Shown: positions 1-10,266, counted from the first letter of the stretch. The stretch: DNA of 64,000 nt from an uncultured Bacteroidia bacterium (GCA_943789135.1 CALSSY010000012.1:48371-112370); one strand, 5' to 3'. Numbers and translations are program-made. The notes: generated by a model not told the origin, from the letters alone.

Positions 1-4
1 ACCC

Positions 5-689
5 ATGAGAATTGATATAATTAGTGCCGTCCCTGAATTGCTGTCAGGTCCGCTTGAACCATAGCATTCCCAAAAGAGCCCAAGAAAAAGGCTTATTAGA
101 GTTGTATATTCATAATCTTCACGAATTACGGAATTGGCAAGTACCGCCAAATTGACGATTATCCATTTGGGGGTGGTGCCGGCATGGTATTAAACCAGAA
201 CCCTTGCACGCAATCTGAAAAACTCTACCAAGAACGAAATACCAGAAATCATTTATACCAGTCCCGATGGAGAACATTCTAAACAACCCAGGGCCAATCA
301 ACTTATCTTTACTGAAAACATTATCATTATCTGCGGCCATTACAAAGGCATCGACCAACGAATCGCGACCAATATGTCACACTCGAATTATCCTTAGGCG
401 ATTTTGTATTCAGCTGGTGGTGAAATTGCTGCTTGTGCCATTACGATGCCAGTCGTGACGATTACTCCCGGGTGTAATTGGAAATGAAGAAAGTGCGCTT
501 AGCGATTCATTTCAAGATGACTTATTGGCCCCTCCTGTATTTACGCGTCCTGAAAATTTCAAGGGGAACAATGTTCCCGATATACTATTGAGCGGAAATC
601 ATAAGCAAAATCGAAGACTTGGCGGCTGGAACAAGCCTTACAAAGAACACAGGCATTGACGCCCGACCTTATTAAAACCGAACGAATGA
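5..689 (+). CDS. trmD: tRNA (guanine-N1)-methyltransferase TrmD, broken by indels
   Basis: TrmD methylates G37 of tRNAs (m1G37) with S-adenosylmethionine and prevents +1 frameshifting. Pieces in all three frames line up in TrmD order: an N-terminal [13 protein letters not shown], then [11 protein letters not shown] (about 150-190), [15 protein letters not shown] (about 247-285), [11 protein letters not shown] (about 330-362), [12 protein letters not shown] (about 390-425), and a C-terminal [18 protein letters not shown] and EQALQRT. These are the conserved SAM-knot and tRNA-binding segments. At least five single-base shifts separate the pieces. I treat them as sequence errors rather than decay, because the conserved residues are intact and the neighbouring genes show the same damage. 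The end near 689 is approximate. Identification is firm; exact boundaries are not. Confidence 0.85.
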
Positions 690-1455
690 ACTGTGCAATT
701 AACCAGGCCATTGGTGGTTTTCGATCTGGAAACCACTGGAATAAATACCCAACGCGATCAGAATCGTCGAAATCTCCATGCTCAAGGTCATTTCCTAATG
801 GAGATGAAGAACTCACGAACCTATCGGGTCAATCCAACCATTCCCATACCAACGGATGCTAGTGCCAGTTCACGGCATTTTCGACCAAGATGTTGCCGAC
901 AAACCCACCTTCAAGCAACTGGCCAAAGAAATTGAGCATTTCTTCGAACTCTGTGATTTTGCTGGTTTCAATTCAAACAAATTCGACTTCCCTTTATTGG
1001 TCGAAGAATTTTACCGGGCGGAAATCGACTTTGATATAGACAACCGCAAGTTTATTGATGTTCAGCGTATTTTCCACACCATGGAACCTCGCAATTTATC
1101 GGCAGCTTATAAGTTCTATTGCAATAGAAATTTGGAAAATGCCCATTCTGCTGAGGCCGATACCATCGCAACTTGGAACATTTTAAAAGCACAAATTGAA
1201 CGTTATGCCAACCTACCCAAAGACGTGAAAGGGCTTACACGAGCATTTTCGGGTCAAAGCCGCAATGTTGATCTTAGCCGGTAGATTTGTTTATGATAAC
1301 AATAAAGTTGCCGTATTCAACTTTGGTAAACACAGAGGGAAATCCATTGAATGGGTATTGGAGACAAGAACCCAGTTATTACAATTGGATGATGGATGGA
1401 GACTTTCCGCTTCAACAACCAAGCGGGTACTAACTAAAGTCCGTTTAGAACCTGA
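686..1455 (+). CDS. DnaQ-like 3'-5' exonuclease domain protein, broken by indels
   Basis: Predicted DEDD-family exonuclease related to the epsilon subunit of DNA polymerase III. The ExoI motif VVFDLETTG lies at about 710-735. After one or more shifts, 856-1284 gives the body: CDFAGFNSNKFDFPLL (ExoII-like) and AHSAEADTIATWNIL (ExoIII, with the catalytic His and Asp). A third piece, 1265-1450, adds FNFGKHRGKSIEWVL, a small tail domain seen in Bacteroidota members of this group. The start is uncertain: an ATG at 686 with a shift, or GTG at 693 in the correct frame. The substrate is unknown; a role in DNA repair or RNA trimming is an inference from the fold. Confidence 0.75.
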
Positions 1456-1465
1456 TGAATCAGTA

Positions 1466-2202
1466 ATGATGCGGCCTCAACCATTTCAGATCTTCGAAGA
1501 AACCGGATACCTGGGTTGCCGTACACAAACCGCCTTTTGTTCCCACCATGCCCGAGCGAGGTAAATATACAGCCGTGCCCGTCATGGAGTGGGCGCAAAG
1601 ACGAAATGGGGTGACGGCATATCTTTTTATGTCATCGCCTAGATCGGGAGACCTCGGGTATTTTGATCTTGGCAAAAACTGCAGTGAGATGCACATCGAC
1701 ATATTATCCATGCAGTTCGAACACCGAAAAGTAACCAAAACCTACCACGCCATTGTGGATGGTAACCTTGAGTTCAATCAATTATTGAAGTTGATTTACC
1801 CATTAACACTAGCAAGACCTACATCAGGATTCGAATCGATCATAAAAACGGAAAAGTCAGCCCAAACTGACATTTCAACCAGTGGAACTTTTTCAAAGCA
1901 TTCACGCTTGATGGAATGTCAGCCCAAAACGGGACGTTTACATCAAATTCGGGTTCATCTAGCTTCCCAAAATGCACGAATTTCAGCCGATGACGAACTT
2001 TACGGAGGTATAATTCCGTTACTAGTCATATAAAACGAAAAATTTCTGGTGAAGACCGCCCACTTCATTGATCGGTTTGCTCTTCACGCAATATCAATCT
2101 GCATTCAATGATTTTGAAGCAATCCAGCAGTCACAGTTGACTGCTCCTTATCCAAAAGACTACGAGGTATTTCTGAAATTGCTTCGTAAATACGGCTCTT
2201 GA
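1466..2202 (+). CDS. RluA-family RNA pseudouridine synthase, broken by indels
   Basis: Pseudouridine synthases of the RluA family isomerise specific uridines in rRNA or tRNA. The pieces read in family order. VAVHKPPFVPTMP lies at about 1515-1555. The catalytic motif HRLDRETSGILILAKT is at 1634-1682 and contains the nucleophilic Asp. FEHRKVTKTYHAIVDG follows at about 1715-1765, and CQPKTGRLHQIRVHLAS at about 1918-1972. The C-terminus YEVFLKLLRKYGS ends at a TGA at 2200-2202. At least four frame changes are needed. There is no S4 domain upstream, so it resembles the short RluA/TruC-like forms. The exact target uridine cannot be told from sequence. Confidence 0.8.
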
Positions 2203-2338
2203 GGTTGGGTTCTAGTTGCTAGTTTATGGTCTCTGGTTTCAGGTTTATGGTTTATGAGTATAAACAACTTGGAACTTGAAACCAAAGATCGTTAGGATGT
2301 TAGAAAGTTAGGTTGTTAGGAAACTAGGAAATAGAATC
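2203..2338. repeat. low-complexity intergenic stretch
   Basis: Between two convergent genes lies a run of short imperfect repeats built on 'agtttatggt' and 'gttagg/ttagga' units. No hairpin followed by a T-run, and no open frame. This kind of drifting repeat is common between convergent genes in Bacteroidota. Confidence 0.5.
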
Positions 2339-2879
2339 CTAAAAAGAATTCTTCCACATCATACTCTCCACCGGGCGGTCGGGCTGGCCCGAGTATTTTG
2401 CGTTCTTTTTGGTGTTGTAAGGTACCAGATATCTCGCCGTCGACTGGAAAATATATTAATTGCCCAATCGGCATACCCGCATACACACGTACGGGCATCT
2501 TTACAGAAATTTCCAGGGTCCAATTCCCACAGAAACCAACATCTCCCTTTCCTGCCGTTGCGTGGATATCAATTCCCAAACGGCCCGTACTGCTTTTCCC
2601 TTCTAAAAATGGAACATGAGCATGAGTCTCCGTATATTCTTCTGTCACGCCAAGGTATAGGGTATCGGGCTGAAGGACAAAACCTTCTTCTGGAATGTCA
2701 AAATGGCGAATAGTATTGTGCTTTTTGGCATCCAACTCGGCAGACTCGTCATAACGGCTCAAGTGTGCACCTAAATGCACATCGTAACTATTGCTTCCTA
2801 GCGCGTTGCGGTCATATGGTGTGATCACAATGCTTCTTTTATCAATTTCTTCGAGGATGCGAGAATCGCTCAATATCAT
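2339..2879 (-). CDS. dcd: dCTP deaminase
   Basis: Deaminates dCTP to dUTP, feeding dTMP synthesis and limiting dCTP. The hallmark EGKSSTGRLGIDIHATAGKG (about residues 88-107) carries the catalytic Arg and Glu region and the trimer interface; GFCGNWTLEI and GMPIGQLIYF follow. The frame as given runs on to 2316 with an unnatural tail. Removing one base near 2425 (extra G) restores the family ending, KNAKYSG...RPVESMMWKN, and a stop at 2339-2341, giving 179 residues, about the usual family length. The ATG at 2879 sits 4 nt after a perfect TATCTTTG box, which supports the start and a leaderless transcript. Confidence 0.93.
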
Positions 2880-2883
2880 AGAG

Positions 2884-2891
2884 CAAAGATA
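2884..2891 (-). promoter_or_regulatory. TATCTTTG -7 box of dcd
   Basis: Perfect match to the Bacteroidota TAnnTTTG -7 element. Only CTCT separates it from the dcd ATG, so transcription should begin at or within a base or two of the start codon. Confidence 0.6.
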
Positions 2892-2898
2892 GTGGACA

Positions 2899-3895
2899 CT
2901 AATAATTACGAATTGTTTCCTTTACAAGGCCAAGGGGTTCCAATTCTCGGCTGATCGGTAATTTCCGGTGGTCTAAAATCGCCAATTCTTTGTATAAATG
3001 ATATACTAGGCAATGGCAGTACAAACAGATTGCTTCAGATCTCTGACTTTCTCCGTAGGCCCCTTGTTCTTGGTATGCCCCTCCCCAGTTGGCAAAATAC
3101 ATGAGTCCAAAAGACCAGCTTTTATTGCTGTTTTTCGTGCTGATTAAGCCGCAACTGCAAATTGGCGTACAGCGTATGACGGTTCATCCATTCGGTCACG
3201 TATTTCAGCTTGTAAGGACTTCCCATTGGATTCAGTCGGGTCCACTAACAATGGGCTTGCCCCGTCGCGTCTAATTCCCACTTTAGATACGCCTTCTTGC
3301 GTTTGATCTCCATTTGAGTACCAAAACTCCCCCATGACGTATATTCCCTTGGGTCAGTTTCTTGCAGCCTCCCAAGTTGGAAAAATAAGGTTACTCGCTG
3401 GCAAGCAAACTCGTGTTCAGCCAGCCCAATGCCACTGTTGCGTGATTATCGGATGTGCCGTAGGTATATCCCGCATACAGCATATTGGCTCGAAATGCAG
3501 CCTCATCTTCCAAGAACATGCTCGTTGCTCATAACATCCCCTACCACCAATCGCCGCAAGGGGGCAACCTCCTTCGTGTATTGTGGTGCTATGTAGGCGT
3601 AAAACGGCAATACCAATCCAGCGGCAACAGAGAAATCCTCGAGTATCCCGTATTGCACATCGTTCAACTAGCCCGTTCAAGTTCTGATATTGTAGCGTCT
3701 TTTTTCTCTACTGGAAATCCCGACTGCATGAAAATATAGCGCCCTCCGATGAGCTTGCGCTCTTCATTGGCATCTCGCAATATCATTCTCGGTAGCTGAA
3801 CCATTTACGGAATCGGATAGTTGGTTTGAGCCCAATGACAAGGCTTCCCCCAAAGAAGAGATGAAAATAAGGCTCAATAACGAGGCCCGTTTCAT
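2899..3895 (-). CDS. putative outer-membrane beta-barrel protein of unknown function, broken by indels
   Basis: I do not recognise a named protein. The start at 3895 is clear: MKRASLLSLIFISSLGEALS is a signal peptide and a TACCTTTG box lies 5 nt upstream. After a shift the frame gives GGRYIFMQSGFPVEKK, then ENLNG-like text, then VQYGILEDFSVAAGLVLPFYAYIAPQ, AFRANMLYAGYTYG and NHATVALGWLN. This resembles a Bacteroidota family of about 300-residue secreted barrel-like proteins with an R-Y-x-F-x-x-S-x-x N-terminal motif followed by alternating hydrophobic strands. At least six frame changes occur. The C-terminal third (2899-3250) is the least certain, and the stop could be at 2899 or 2906. Confidence 0.5.
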
Positions 3896-3900
3896 GGCTT

Positions 3901-3908
3901 CAAAGGTA
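3901..3908 (-). promoter_or_regulatory. TACCTTTG -7 box of the barrel-like gene
   Basis: Perfect TAnnTTTG followed by AAGCC and then the ATG at 3895. The same AAGCC-ATG spacer is found before mlaD at 19855. Confidence 0.6.
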
Positions 3909-3922
3909 CAGGTGTTTCGGTT

Positions 3923-4808
3923 TTATACCTCAGATTTCCAAGTTTCCAACATCTGACCGTATGCGTCGTCGGAAACGGAAATAATTTGCGTTATCGTTCA
4001 GCCATAATATTTCATTTACCGAACTCTTGTGGCCATTTTCATTTTCTGATTTAATTGTCCCCAAAATTTGCAAGGTTTTCACATCCCAAAAACGAATGTT
4101 TTTATCCATGCTTCCTGTGGCTACAACCTTACCATTAGGCGAAATAGCCAAAGCATGAATACTGTACCAATGGGCGTCTTGCACTGTTTCATCTATAAAC
4201 AATTTATTCCATCGATGCAATTTGGCGTCGCGACCCGCGGCAAATACCCAATCATCGGTAATACCAATTTTAAACCAACTTTGAGTTCCCAAATTATGCG
4301 AACTGCGAATTTCAAGATCTGAGTTCAATTCCCATATTCTGCCTTCGCTCCCAGTGAACCACCAATCACTACGTACTTTTATACCCCACCGCAAAGGCCG
4401 TTTTGAAAGAGAAACTGATTTTTTTATTTTCCCTTGGGAATCCCAAACACAAATATCGCCTTTGGCCGAACAGCTCATGTAATGTTCTGGGCCAAATCCC
4501 AGCCAGAAAATGGCACCCTCATGAACTTTTACGATTCGAGGGGATATGTCCTTTTGCAGAATATATACATTCCCATATTGGCCTCCGGCTAAAATTCGTT
4601 GGTTTGACACATCAAGAAAAAGCGAAAACACTGCTTCTGGAACACGAGCAAATACAACACCCTCGTCTCTATCGGGATCGCTCCAATGTACAACAAAACC
4701 ATCGGATCCTGCCGTGTAAAATCCGCCTTCACCATCGGGTATCACACAATAGACGGATTGCTTGTGTCCTTTAAATTCGATTTGATGAAAAATAGTTAAT
4801 TTTGACAT
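3923..4808 (-). CDS. WD40 repeat protein
   Basis: A beta-propeller of about 294 residues, probably a protein-interaction scaffold; no enzymatic domain and no signal peptide, so likely cytoplasmic. Repeats are visible at HKQSVYCVIPDGEGGFYTAG (about 15-34), QRILAGGQYGNVYIL, HEGAIFWLGFGPEHYMSCSA, DDWVFAAGRDAKLHRW, and the strongest one, ALAISPNGKVVATGSMD followed by KNIRFWDVKT (about 220-250). The original frame ends in an odd FRFRRRIRSDV tail. One shift near 3975 restores SVSDDAYGQMLETWKSEV and a TAA at 3923-3925, which reads like the last propeller strand. Its ATG abuts the start codon of the divergent phosphopantetheinyl transferase with no spacer. No TAnnTTTG box was found on its strand. Confidence 0.85.
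4797..4804 (+). promoter_or_regulatory. TAATTTTG -7 box of the phosphopantetheinyl transferase gene
   Basis: Perfect TAnnTTTG with ACAT before the ATG at 4809. The box lies inside the first codons of the divergent WD40 gene, so transcription of one gene should interfere with the other. Confidence 0.6.
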
Positions 4809-5416
4809 ATGTCTTGGCTGAAGGAATGGCAGGAACTTGAGGGAGTAGGTTTATTTCTAGGCTCTTTGGATTTACTTACACAAAATTACGCATTAGAAGC
4901 GGCAGAACCCAAGTATCGGAATCGAGAAAAAGCAGCCATCCAACAGTTTTTGAAAGACCGCTATCCGAACAATGTAATTATCAAAGACGAAAACGGAAAG
5001 CCTTTTTTCTCAAACCAAGAAATTCATTTCAACTATAGCCATTCTCAAGAAGATTTCTTTTGGGGTGAGCATAAGCAATTTCCAATCGGTGTAGATGTAG
5101 AATGCGAACGCCCGCAAATACTGCGCGTGGCGCACAAATTCTGTAATGAAGAAGAATGGGATTACACCCAACAGGGTACCAATATTGCCCAATTATTAGC
5201 CATATGGTCCGCGAAGGAATCCATGTTTAAGGCATACGGTAAGGGCATCGTCGATTTTAAATTAGACATGCACATTGCCCCATTTACACTTAAAGAATCA
5301 GGGGTTTTACAGGCAACTTTTCGTATGCCAGGTAAAGCGCGTCGTTTAACAATTCTTTACCGGAGATTCAACACTTCTATTTGCACGTGGACCTTGTGGC
5401 GTTGATGCTCGACTAG
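4809..5416 (+). CDS. 4'-phosphopantetheinyl transferase superfamily protein
   Basis: Transfers phosphopantetheine from CoA to a serine of an acyl or peptidyl carrier protein. Family signatures are present: [13 protein letters not shown] (about 75-87), the Mg-binding [19 protein letters not shown] (about 96-114), and the ACPS motif [14 protein letters not shown] (about 137-150). At about 200 residues it is closer to Sfp-type than AcpS-type enzymes. The frame as given ends at 5405 with [14 protein letters not shown] one-base shift near 5340 gives [19 protein letters not shown] and a stop at 5414-5416, which looks more like a terminal beta strand, so I extend to there. It may be the only such enzyme (serving ACP), but that cannot be judged from this window. 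Confidence 0.85.
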
Positions 5417-5435
5417 AATGCGGCGTTTATTTGAT

Positions 5436-5443
5436 TATATTTG
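5436..5443 (+). promoter_or_regulatory. TATATTTG -7 box of lepA
   Basis: Perfect TAnnTTTG, with 16 nt between its final G and the ATG at 5460. This rules out the upstream in-frame ATG at 5418. The 16-nt gap is the same as at dprA and atpD. Confidence 0.55.
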
Positions 5444-5459
5444 CCCCACTTATAACCGT

Positions 5460-7277
5460 ATGAAAAACATCCGCAATTTTTGCATCATCGCTCATATTGA
5501 TCACGGGAAAAGCACCCTTGCCGATCGCTTGTTGGAATACACCAAAACCATCGATAAGCGTCAGATGCAAGCACAGCTCCTGGACGACATGGATTTAGAG
5601 CGGGAGCGCGGAATTACCATCAAGAGCCACGCCATTCAAATGGAGTACGAACTCGATGGTGAAAAATACGTTCTCAACCTCATTGACACTCCTGGCCACG
5701 TCGACTTTAGCTACGAGGTCAGCAGATCAATCGCCGCTTGTGAAGGGGCCTTATTGATCGTTGACGCGGCCCAAGGTATTGAAGCGCAAACCATAAGCAA
5801 TCTGTTCATGGCTCTTGGAACACGGACTCGATATCATTCCCGTCCTAAATAAAATTGATTTACCCGGTGCGATGCCCGAGGAAGAAGTGAAAGGATGAGA
5901 TTGTAGACCTTTTGGGTTGCGCCACGGGATTCCATCATTCCCGCGAGTGGTAAAACCGGAATTGGGCGTTTACGACATCTCTCCGTGCCATTATTGATCG
6001 GGTTCCTGCTCCCAAAGGAGACCCTAACTGCCCCTGCTAAGGCCTTGATTTTCGATTCCGTTTTTAACTCCTTCCGGGGCATTATCGCGTACTTTCCGAG
6101 TATTTGACGGCGAAATCCGCAAAAACCAACACGTTAAGTTCATGAACACCGGCATGGATTACCACGCCGACGAAATCGGTGTTTTAAAATTAACCCCGAT
6201 TGCCCAAAGATGTAATTAAAGCAGGAGATGTGGGTTACATCATTTCTGGAATTAAGGATGCCAAAGAGGTTAAAGTTGGGGATACCATTACCGATTTTGG
6301 CCGTCCCGCTAGGCTAAGGCAATCCAGGGTTTTGAAGATGTAAAACCAATGGTCTTTGCCGGCCTGTACCCTGTTGATACGGAAGACTACGAAGATCTGA
6401 CGGGATGCGATGGGCAAACTTCAACTCAACGACGCGAGTATTGTTTTTGAGCCTGAAAGCTCCGCCGCTTTAGGCTTTGGTTTCCGCTGTGGCTTTCTTG
6501 GGAATGCTCCACCTGGAAATCATCCAAGAGCGTTTGGAACGTGAATTCAACATGACCGTTATCACTACGGTGCCAAACGTAAGTTATATTGCCTACACGA
6601 CCAAAGACGAAGTACTTACCGGTAAACAACCCGAGCGACTTACCTTCCCCCGGATAAAATCAAATACGTGGAGGAACCGTTTCATCAGCGCTTCCATTAT
6701 TACCAAAGCTGATTGGGTGGGCCCAGTTATGGGTCTGTGTTTGGACAAACGTGGCGTATCTTCAAAAACCAAGTTTACCTTACAGTCCGATCAGGGTTGA
6801 ATTGAGCTTTGACATGCCTCTGGCCGAAATCGTTTTCGACTTTTACGATCGTTTGAAAACCATTTCCCGCGGTTATGCAAGCTTTGACTACTCTCCCATT
6901 GGCTTCAAAGAGTCGCATTTGGTTAAAATGGATATCTTATGCTCAACGGGAACCAAGTTGACGCTCTTGAGTGCGATCATTCACCGCGACAATGCGTTCG
7001 ATTTAGGGAAAAAGATTTGCAAAAAACTCAAAGAGTTAATTCCAAAACAACAATTTGAAATTGCCATTCAAGCCGGTGTTGGTGCTAAAATCATTGCCCG
7101 TGAAACCATTTCGGCTCTTACGTAAAGACGTGACTGCCAAGTGTTATGGTGGTGACATCTCCCGTAAAGCGCAAACTATTGGAAAAGCAGAAAGCCGGTA
7201 AAAAACGGATGCGTTCGGTTGGCAATGTGGATATTCCTCAGAGTGCCTTCATGGCCGTTCTAAAGCTGAACGATTAG
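5460..7277 (+). CDS. lepA: Elongation factor 4 (LepA) GTPase, broken by indels
   Basis: LepA is a ribosome-associated translational GTPase that aids initiation and elongation under stress. G-domain motifs are intact in the first piece: G1 AHIDHGKS, G2 RERGITI and G3 DTPGHVDF. The G4 NKID sits just after the first frame break near 5820. Later pieces keep family order: [69 protein letters not shown], and the C-terminal [19 protein letters not shown] with [16 protein letters not shown]. About eight shifts are needed, mostly between 5.8 and 7.2 kb; after correction the length is close to the usual 595-600 residues. All functional motifs survive, so sequence error is far more likely than pseudogenisation. 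Confidence 0.9.
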
Positions 7278-7301
7278 TAACTTTGGGAGAAACGATCTCC
7301 C
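7278..7301 (+). promoter_or_regulatory. dprA promoter box and leader hairpin
   Basis: TAACTTTG at 7278-7285 begins on the last bases of the region after the lepA stop. It is followed by an inverted repeat, GGGAGA (7285-7290), loop AACGA, TCTCCC (7296-7301), ending right at the dprA ATG (7302). There is no T-run, so it is not a simple terminator. A hairpin abutting the start codon could limit translation. Confidence 0.5.
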
Positions 7302-8401
7302 ATGGACGAAAACTTCGCCTTAATTCTTCTTTCTCGATGTAAAGGGTTAGGTCCTATTCTGACCAAATCCGCCATTAATAGATTCGGCTCCGCCAAAGCT
7401 GTATTGGAACAAAAACCCATAGAGCTGAAACATCAATGCGGGTGGTCTCCACTGCAAATCGCAGAACTGAAGCAATCGGAGAAAAGCGACCATGCTGTGG
7501 CATGCCGGGACTTGGAGTACCTAAAAAAAAAACAATATCGAAATCATAAGCTTTTAAATCTAATGAGTATCCACTTAGACTTAAACAAATCGTTGACGCA
7601 CCCACTTTTCTTTATGTAAAAGGGAATATCGATTTGAATCCATCACGAACTCTCGCAATTGTGGGCACACGCAAACCAAGAGCGCAAAGTCTTTTATTAA
7701 CCCAACAACTGATAGAGGATGCCCAGAATCACGGAGTTCAAATTATAAGTGGATTGGCCTATGGAATTGATATATGTGCTCATAAAAATGCCATTAAATG
7801 TGACGTTCCCAATATTGGCGTATTGGCCCATGGCTTAGATCAGATATACCCAAAAGCACATTATAAAACGAGTTCAGAAATTCAAAAGAATGGGGCATTG
7901 ATTTCCGAAATGCCCCTTTTTACCAATTTACACCCCGATTTATTTCCAAGAAGAAATCGCATCATTGCGGGAATGAGCGATGCCGTGGTTGTTGTAGAGA
8001 GTAAAACCGTTGGAGGAAGCATGTCAACAGCTCAAATCGCAAGAAGTTATGACCGTGATGTTTTTGCGTTTCCCGAAATACCGATTAAGGGCAACAATTC
8101 CGGATGCAACGCACTAATAAAAAGGCAAGTAGCAGAATTGATAGAAGACTTTTCGGATGTGTGTAAATCAATGAATTGGAGCATTAAACAGAGAAATACA
8201 CCCCAGTATAATTTATTCCCCAATCTAACAACAGATGAACAACAACTCCTTCAAACACTTACAGGGAAACGCATGCATATTGATGAGCTCATACAATACA
8301 GCAAACTCCCACTACACACAATTACGCTTTGTGTTCTTGAATTAGAATTAAAAGGCATTATTCAGGTACTACCCGGTAAATATTACCAACGTATTGCCTA
8401 A
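7302..8401 (+). CDS. dprA: DNA-processing protein DprA (Smf)
   Basis: DprA binds single-stranded DNA taken up during transformation and loads RecA. An N-terminal SAM/HhH region (ILLSRCKGLGPILTKSAINRFGS) is followed by the Rossmann-like core: LAIVGTRKPRAQS, ISGLAYGIDICAHKNAI, FPRRNRIIAGMSDAVVVVES, GGSMSTAQIA and GCNALIKR. A C-terminal winged-helix (about residues 300-365) follows. Two one-base insertions in homopolymers, the A-run at 7523-7532 and the T-run at about 7552, split the frame between 7302-7619 and 7634-8401. Removing both gives a continuous protein of 365 residues, the usual length. It lies directly behind lepA and ends 2 bp from the convergent yidC. Confidence 0.93.
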
Positions 8402-8403
8402 AT

Positions 8404-10266
8404 TTATTTACGTCTTTGATTCTTTGATTTTTCTTGACTCGCCTTCATGGCAAGCTCCATCCGCTCTTGAAACTTAGATTTTTTCGCGGGTTTCTTACGC
8501 GCCGCAGCAATTTGAGCATGCAATTTCTGATCGTCAACTGTTTTACGAATAACAAACTGTTGACCGAAAGTAATCATATTACTCACAAAGTAATACCAAG
8601 TCAAACCACTTGCGTAGTCATTTAAAACACCCAAGAAAATTATCGGCATGAAATAACCAATGTATTTCATTTGTCCGGAAACACCAGAAATCTGGTTGTT
8701 CAAATGTGTGTAAATAAGGGTTGAGAAGGTCATCAACAAGGTGAAAAAACTTACGTGATCACCATAGAATGGAATTGAAAAACCTAAAGATGGACCGTCA
8801 TATTGACTTAAATCCGCTGCCCATAGAAATGACTTCTGTCGCAACTCAAATGCAACAGGAAAAAATTGGAACATGGCAAAAAGTATTGGCAATTGCAACA
8901 ACATTGGCACACAACCACTAAGCGGGCTCACGCCTGCTTTTTTATATAAAGCCATGTTTTCCTGTTGCGTTTTCTGCAAATCATTTCCATGCTTTTCTTT
9001 TATTGCATCAATTTCTGGCTTCAAGATCCTCATCTTCGCCGTTGAAATGTATGATTTGTAAACCAGAGGCAAAAATAACGTCTTAATGATAATGGTTAAC
9101 AACATGATAATGATACCTGTTGAACCAATAATACCATCTAATGCAGAAAAAACCGGAATCACAATGCCGCGATTTACCCAACCGAAAATACCCCAACCCA
9201 ATGGAACGATTCTTTCTAATTCAGCATTGGCAAACCCAATATTCGTATTTTCTAAGGTCTTGTAATGGTTAGGACCGAAATAGAAATGGAAATTCCCGTT
9301 ACGGCTTTGTTCCCCTTTATATTCCATGAAAATACGAGCTGACAACGGTTTGATATCAAATGAATCCGCTTGATCCGATTTCATTTTCATCGTAAGTTTT
9401 GCATCCGAACTAATATCCGCGTCACTTCCGATTAATGCCGTAAAATATTGTTGTTTAAAGGCAATCCATTTTACTGGAGACTTCAATAATTCTTCCGCTT
9501 GATCTATGGTTTGCAGACTGGTTGGAGATTCTTCAGGAAGTTTATAAACAATCGCAGTATGCTGCTCCTCCCATTTCATATCGCGCTCTTGCTTTTGTAG
9601 GGTTGCCGCCCAATCGAAGCGAAAATCAGAATTCCCTCTTCTCACGTAATCACTGAACCCAACAACATTAACATTATAGTCAACAACATAGGGCTTACTT
9701 TCACTTAATACATACCGCTGTTCTAAATACTGGTTATCCTTTACTGTTAAACGAAACGCAATTACCGAATCCGTTTGCTCATGAATTTCCCAGAAGAAGT
9801 CTTTACTGTTTAATTCTTGACCAAGTTGATCTGACCAAGACCAACTCATGTCGTTTTTACCGTCAACTAAAAGTTCTAAATCGGATTTATCGGATCTCTT
9901 AAGGGCTAAGCCATTATGCTGATTAAGTTTAACCGAATTCAAACGACCACCCTGGGTATTGAAACGCAATGTCAGGTGTGAGTTTTTCAATTCAATGATG
10001 GAATCTTTTCCTTTTTCGAAAGAAGCAAGTTCTTGAGATTTAGATGGAGCATTTACCGAACTATCTTGAACGATTTTTTCGGTGCTTGACGCTTCGCTGC
10101 TTGAAATCTGGGCAATAGAATCTTGAACTCGTTTCTCGACGAGTGCAACGCTATCACGCATGTCTTGCATGCGAGCTAATTCTTCAGGAGTTGGTGCTGT
10201 GTACCAGTAATATCCGGCTAAGATTAGGAAAATGAGGGAGAACCCAATGACTGTATTACGATCCAT
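8404..10266 (-). CDS. yidC: Membrane protein insertase YidC
   Basis: YidC inserts and folds inner-membrane proteins, alone or with SecYEG. The layout is typical of the long Gram-negative form. One N-terminal transmembrane helix (MDRNTVIGFSLIFLILAGYY) is followed by a Ser/Asp-rich linker and a large periplasmic beta domain (about 80-350). The conserved five-helix 60KD_IMP core (about 375-575) contains NRGIVIPVFSAL, PLSGCVPMLLQLPILFAMF and a basic tail (KKPAKKSKFQERMEL). I start at 10266 because MDRNTVIGF is the conserved family beginning; the upstream in-frame ATG at 10329 would overlap the atpD promoter region. A TACCTTCG near-match to the -7 box lies 11 nt upstream of this start. Confidence 0.95.
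   Translation of the reverse strand: MDRNTVIGFSLIFLILAGYYWYTAPTPEELARMQDMRDSVALVEKRVQDSIAQISSSEASSTEKIVQDSSVNAPSKSQELASFEKGKDSIIELKNSHLTLRFNTQGGRLNSVKLNQHNGLALKRSDKSDLELLVDGKNDMSWSWSDQLGQELNSKDFFWEIHEQTDSVIAFRLTVKDNQYLEQRYVLSESKPYVVDYNVNVVGFSDYVRRGNSDFRFDWAATLQKQERDMKWEEQHTAIVYKLPEESPTSLQTIDQAEELLKSPVKWIAFKQQYFTALIGSDADISSDAKLTMKMKSDQADSFDIKPLSARIFMEYKGEQSRNGNFHFYFGPNHYKTLENTNIGFANAELERIVPLGWGIFGWVNRGIVIPVFSALDGIIGSTGIIIMLLTIIIKTLFLPLVYKSYISTAKMRILKPEIDAIKEKHGNDLQKTQQENMALYKKAGVSPLSGCVPMLLQLPILFAMFQFFPVAFELRQKSFLWAADLSQYDGPSLGFSIPFYGDHVSFFTLLMTFSTLIYTHLNNQISGVSGQMKYIGYFMPIIFLGVLNDYASGLTWYYFVSNMITFGQQFVIRKTVDDQKLHAQIAAARKKPAKKSKFQERMELAMKASQEKSKNQRRK

Noticed and set aside
5418..5459. Upstream in-frame ATG of lepA
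   Set aside because: It lies before the TATATTTG box, and the family begins at [18 protein letters not shown] (5460).
7515..7640. Programmed frameshift in dprA at the A-run
   Set aside because: A second break lies only about 25 bases further on, and similar homopolymer indels occur in dcd, secDF, lptD and others; dprA is not known to use recoding.
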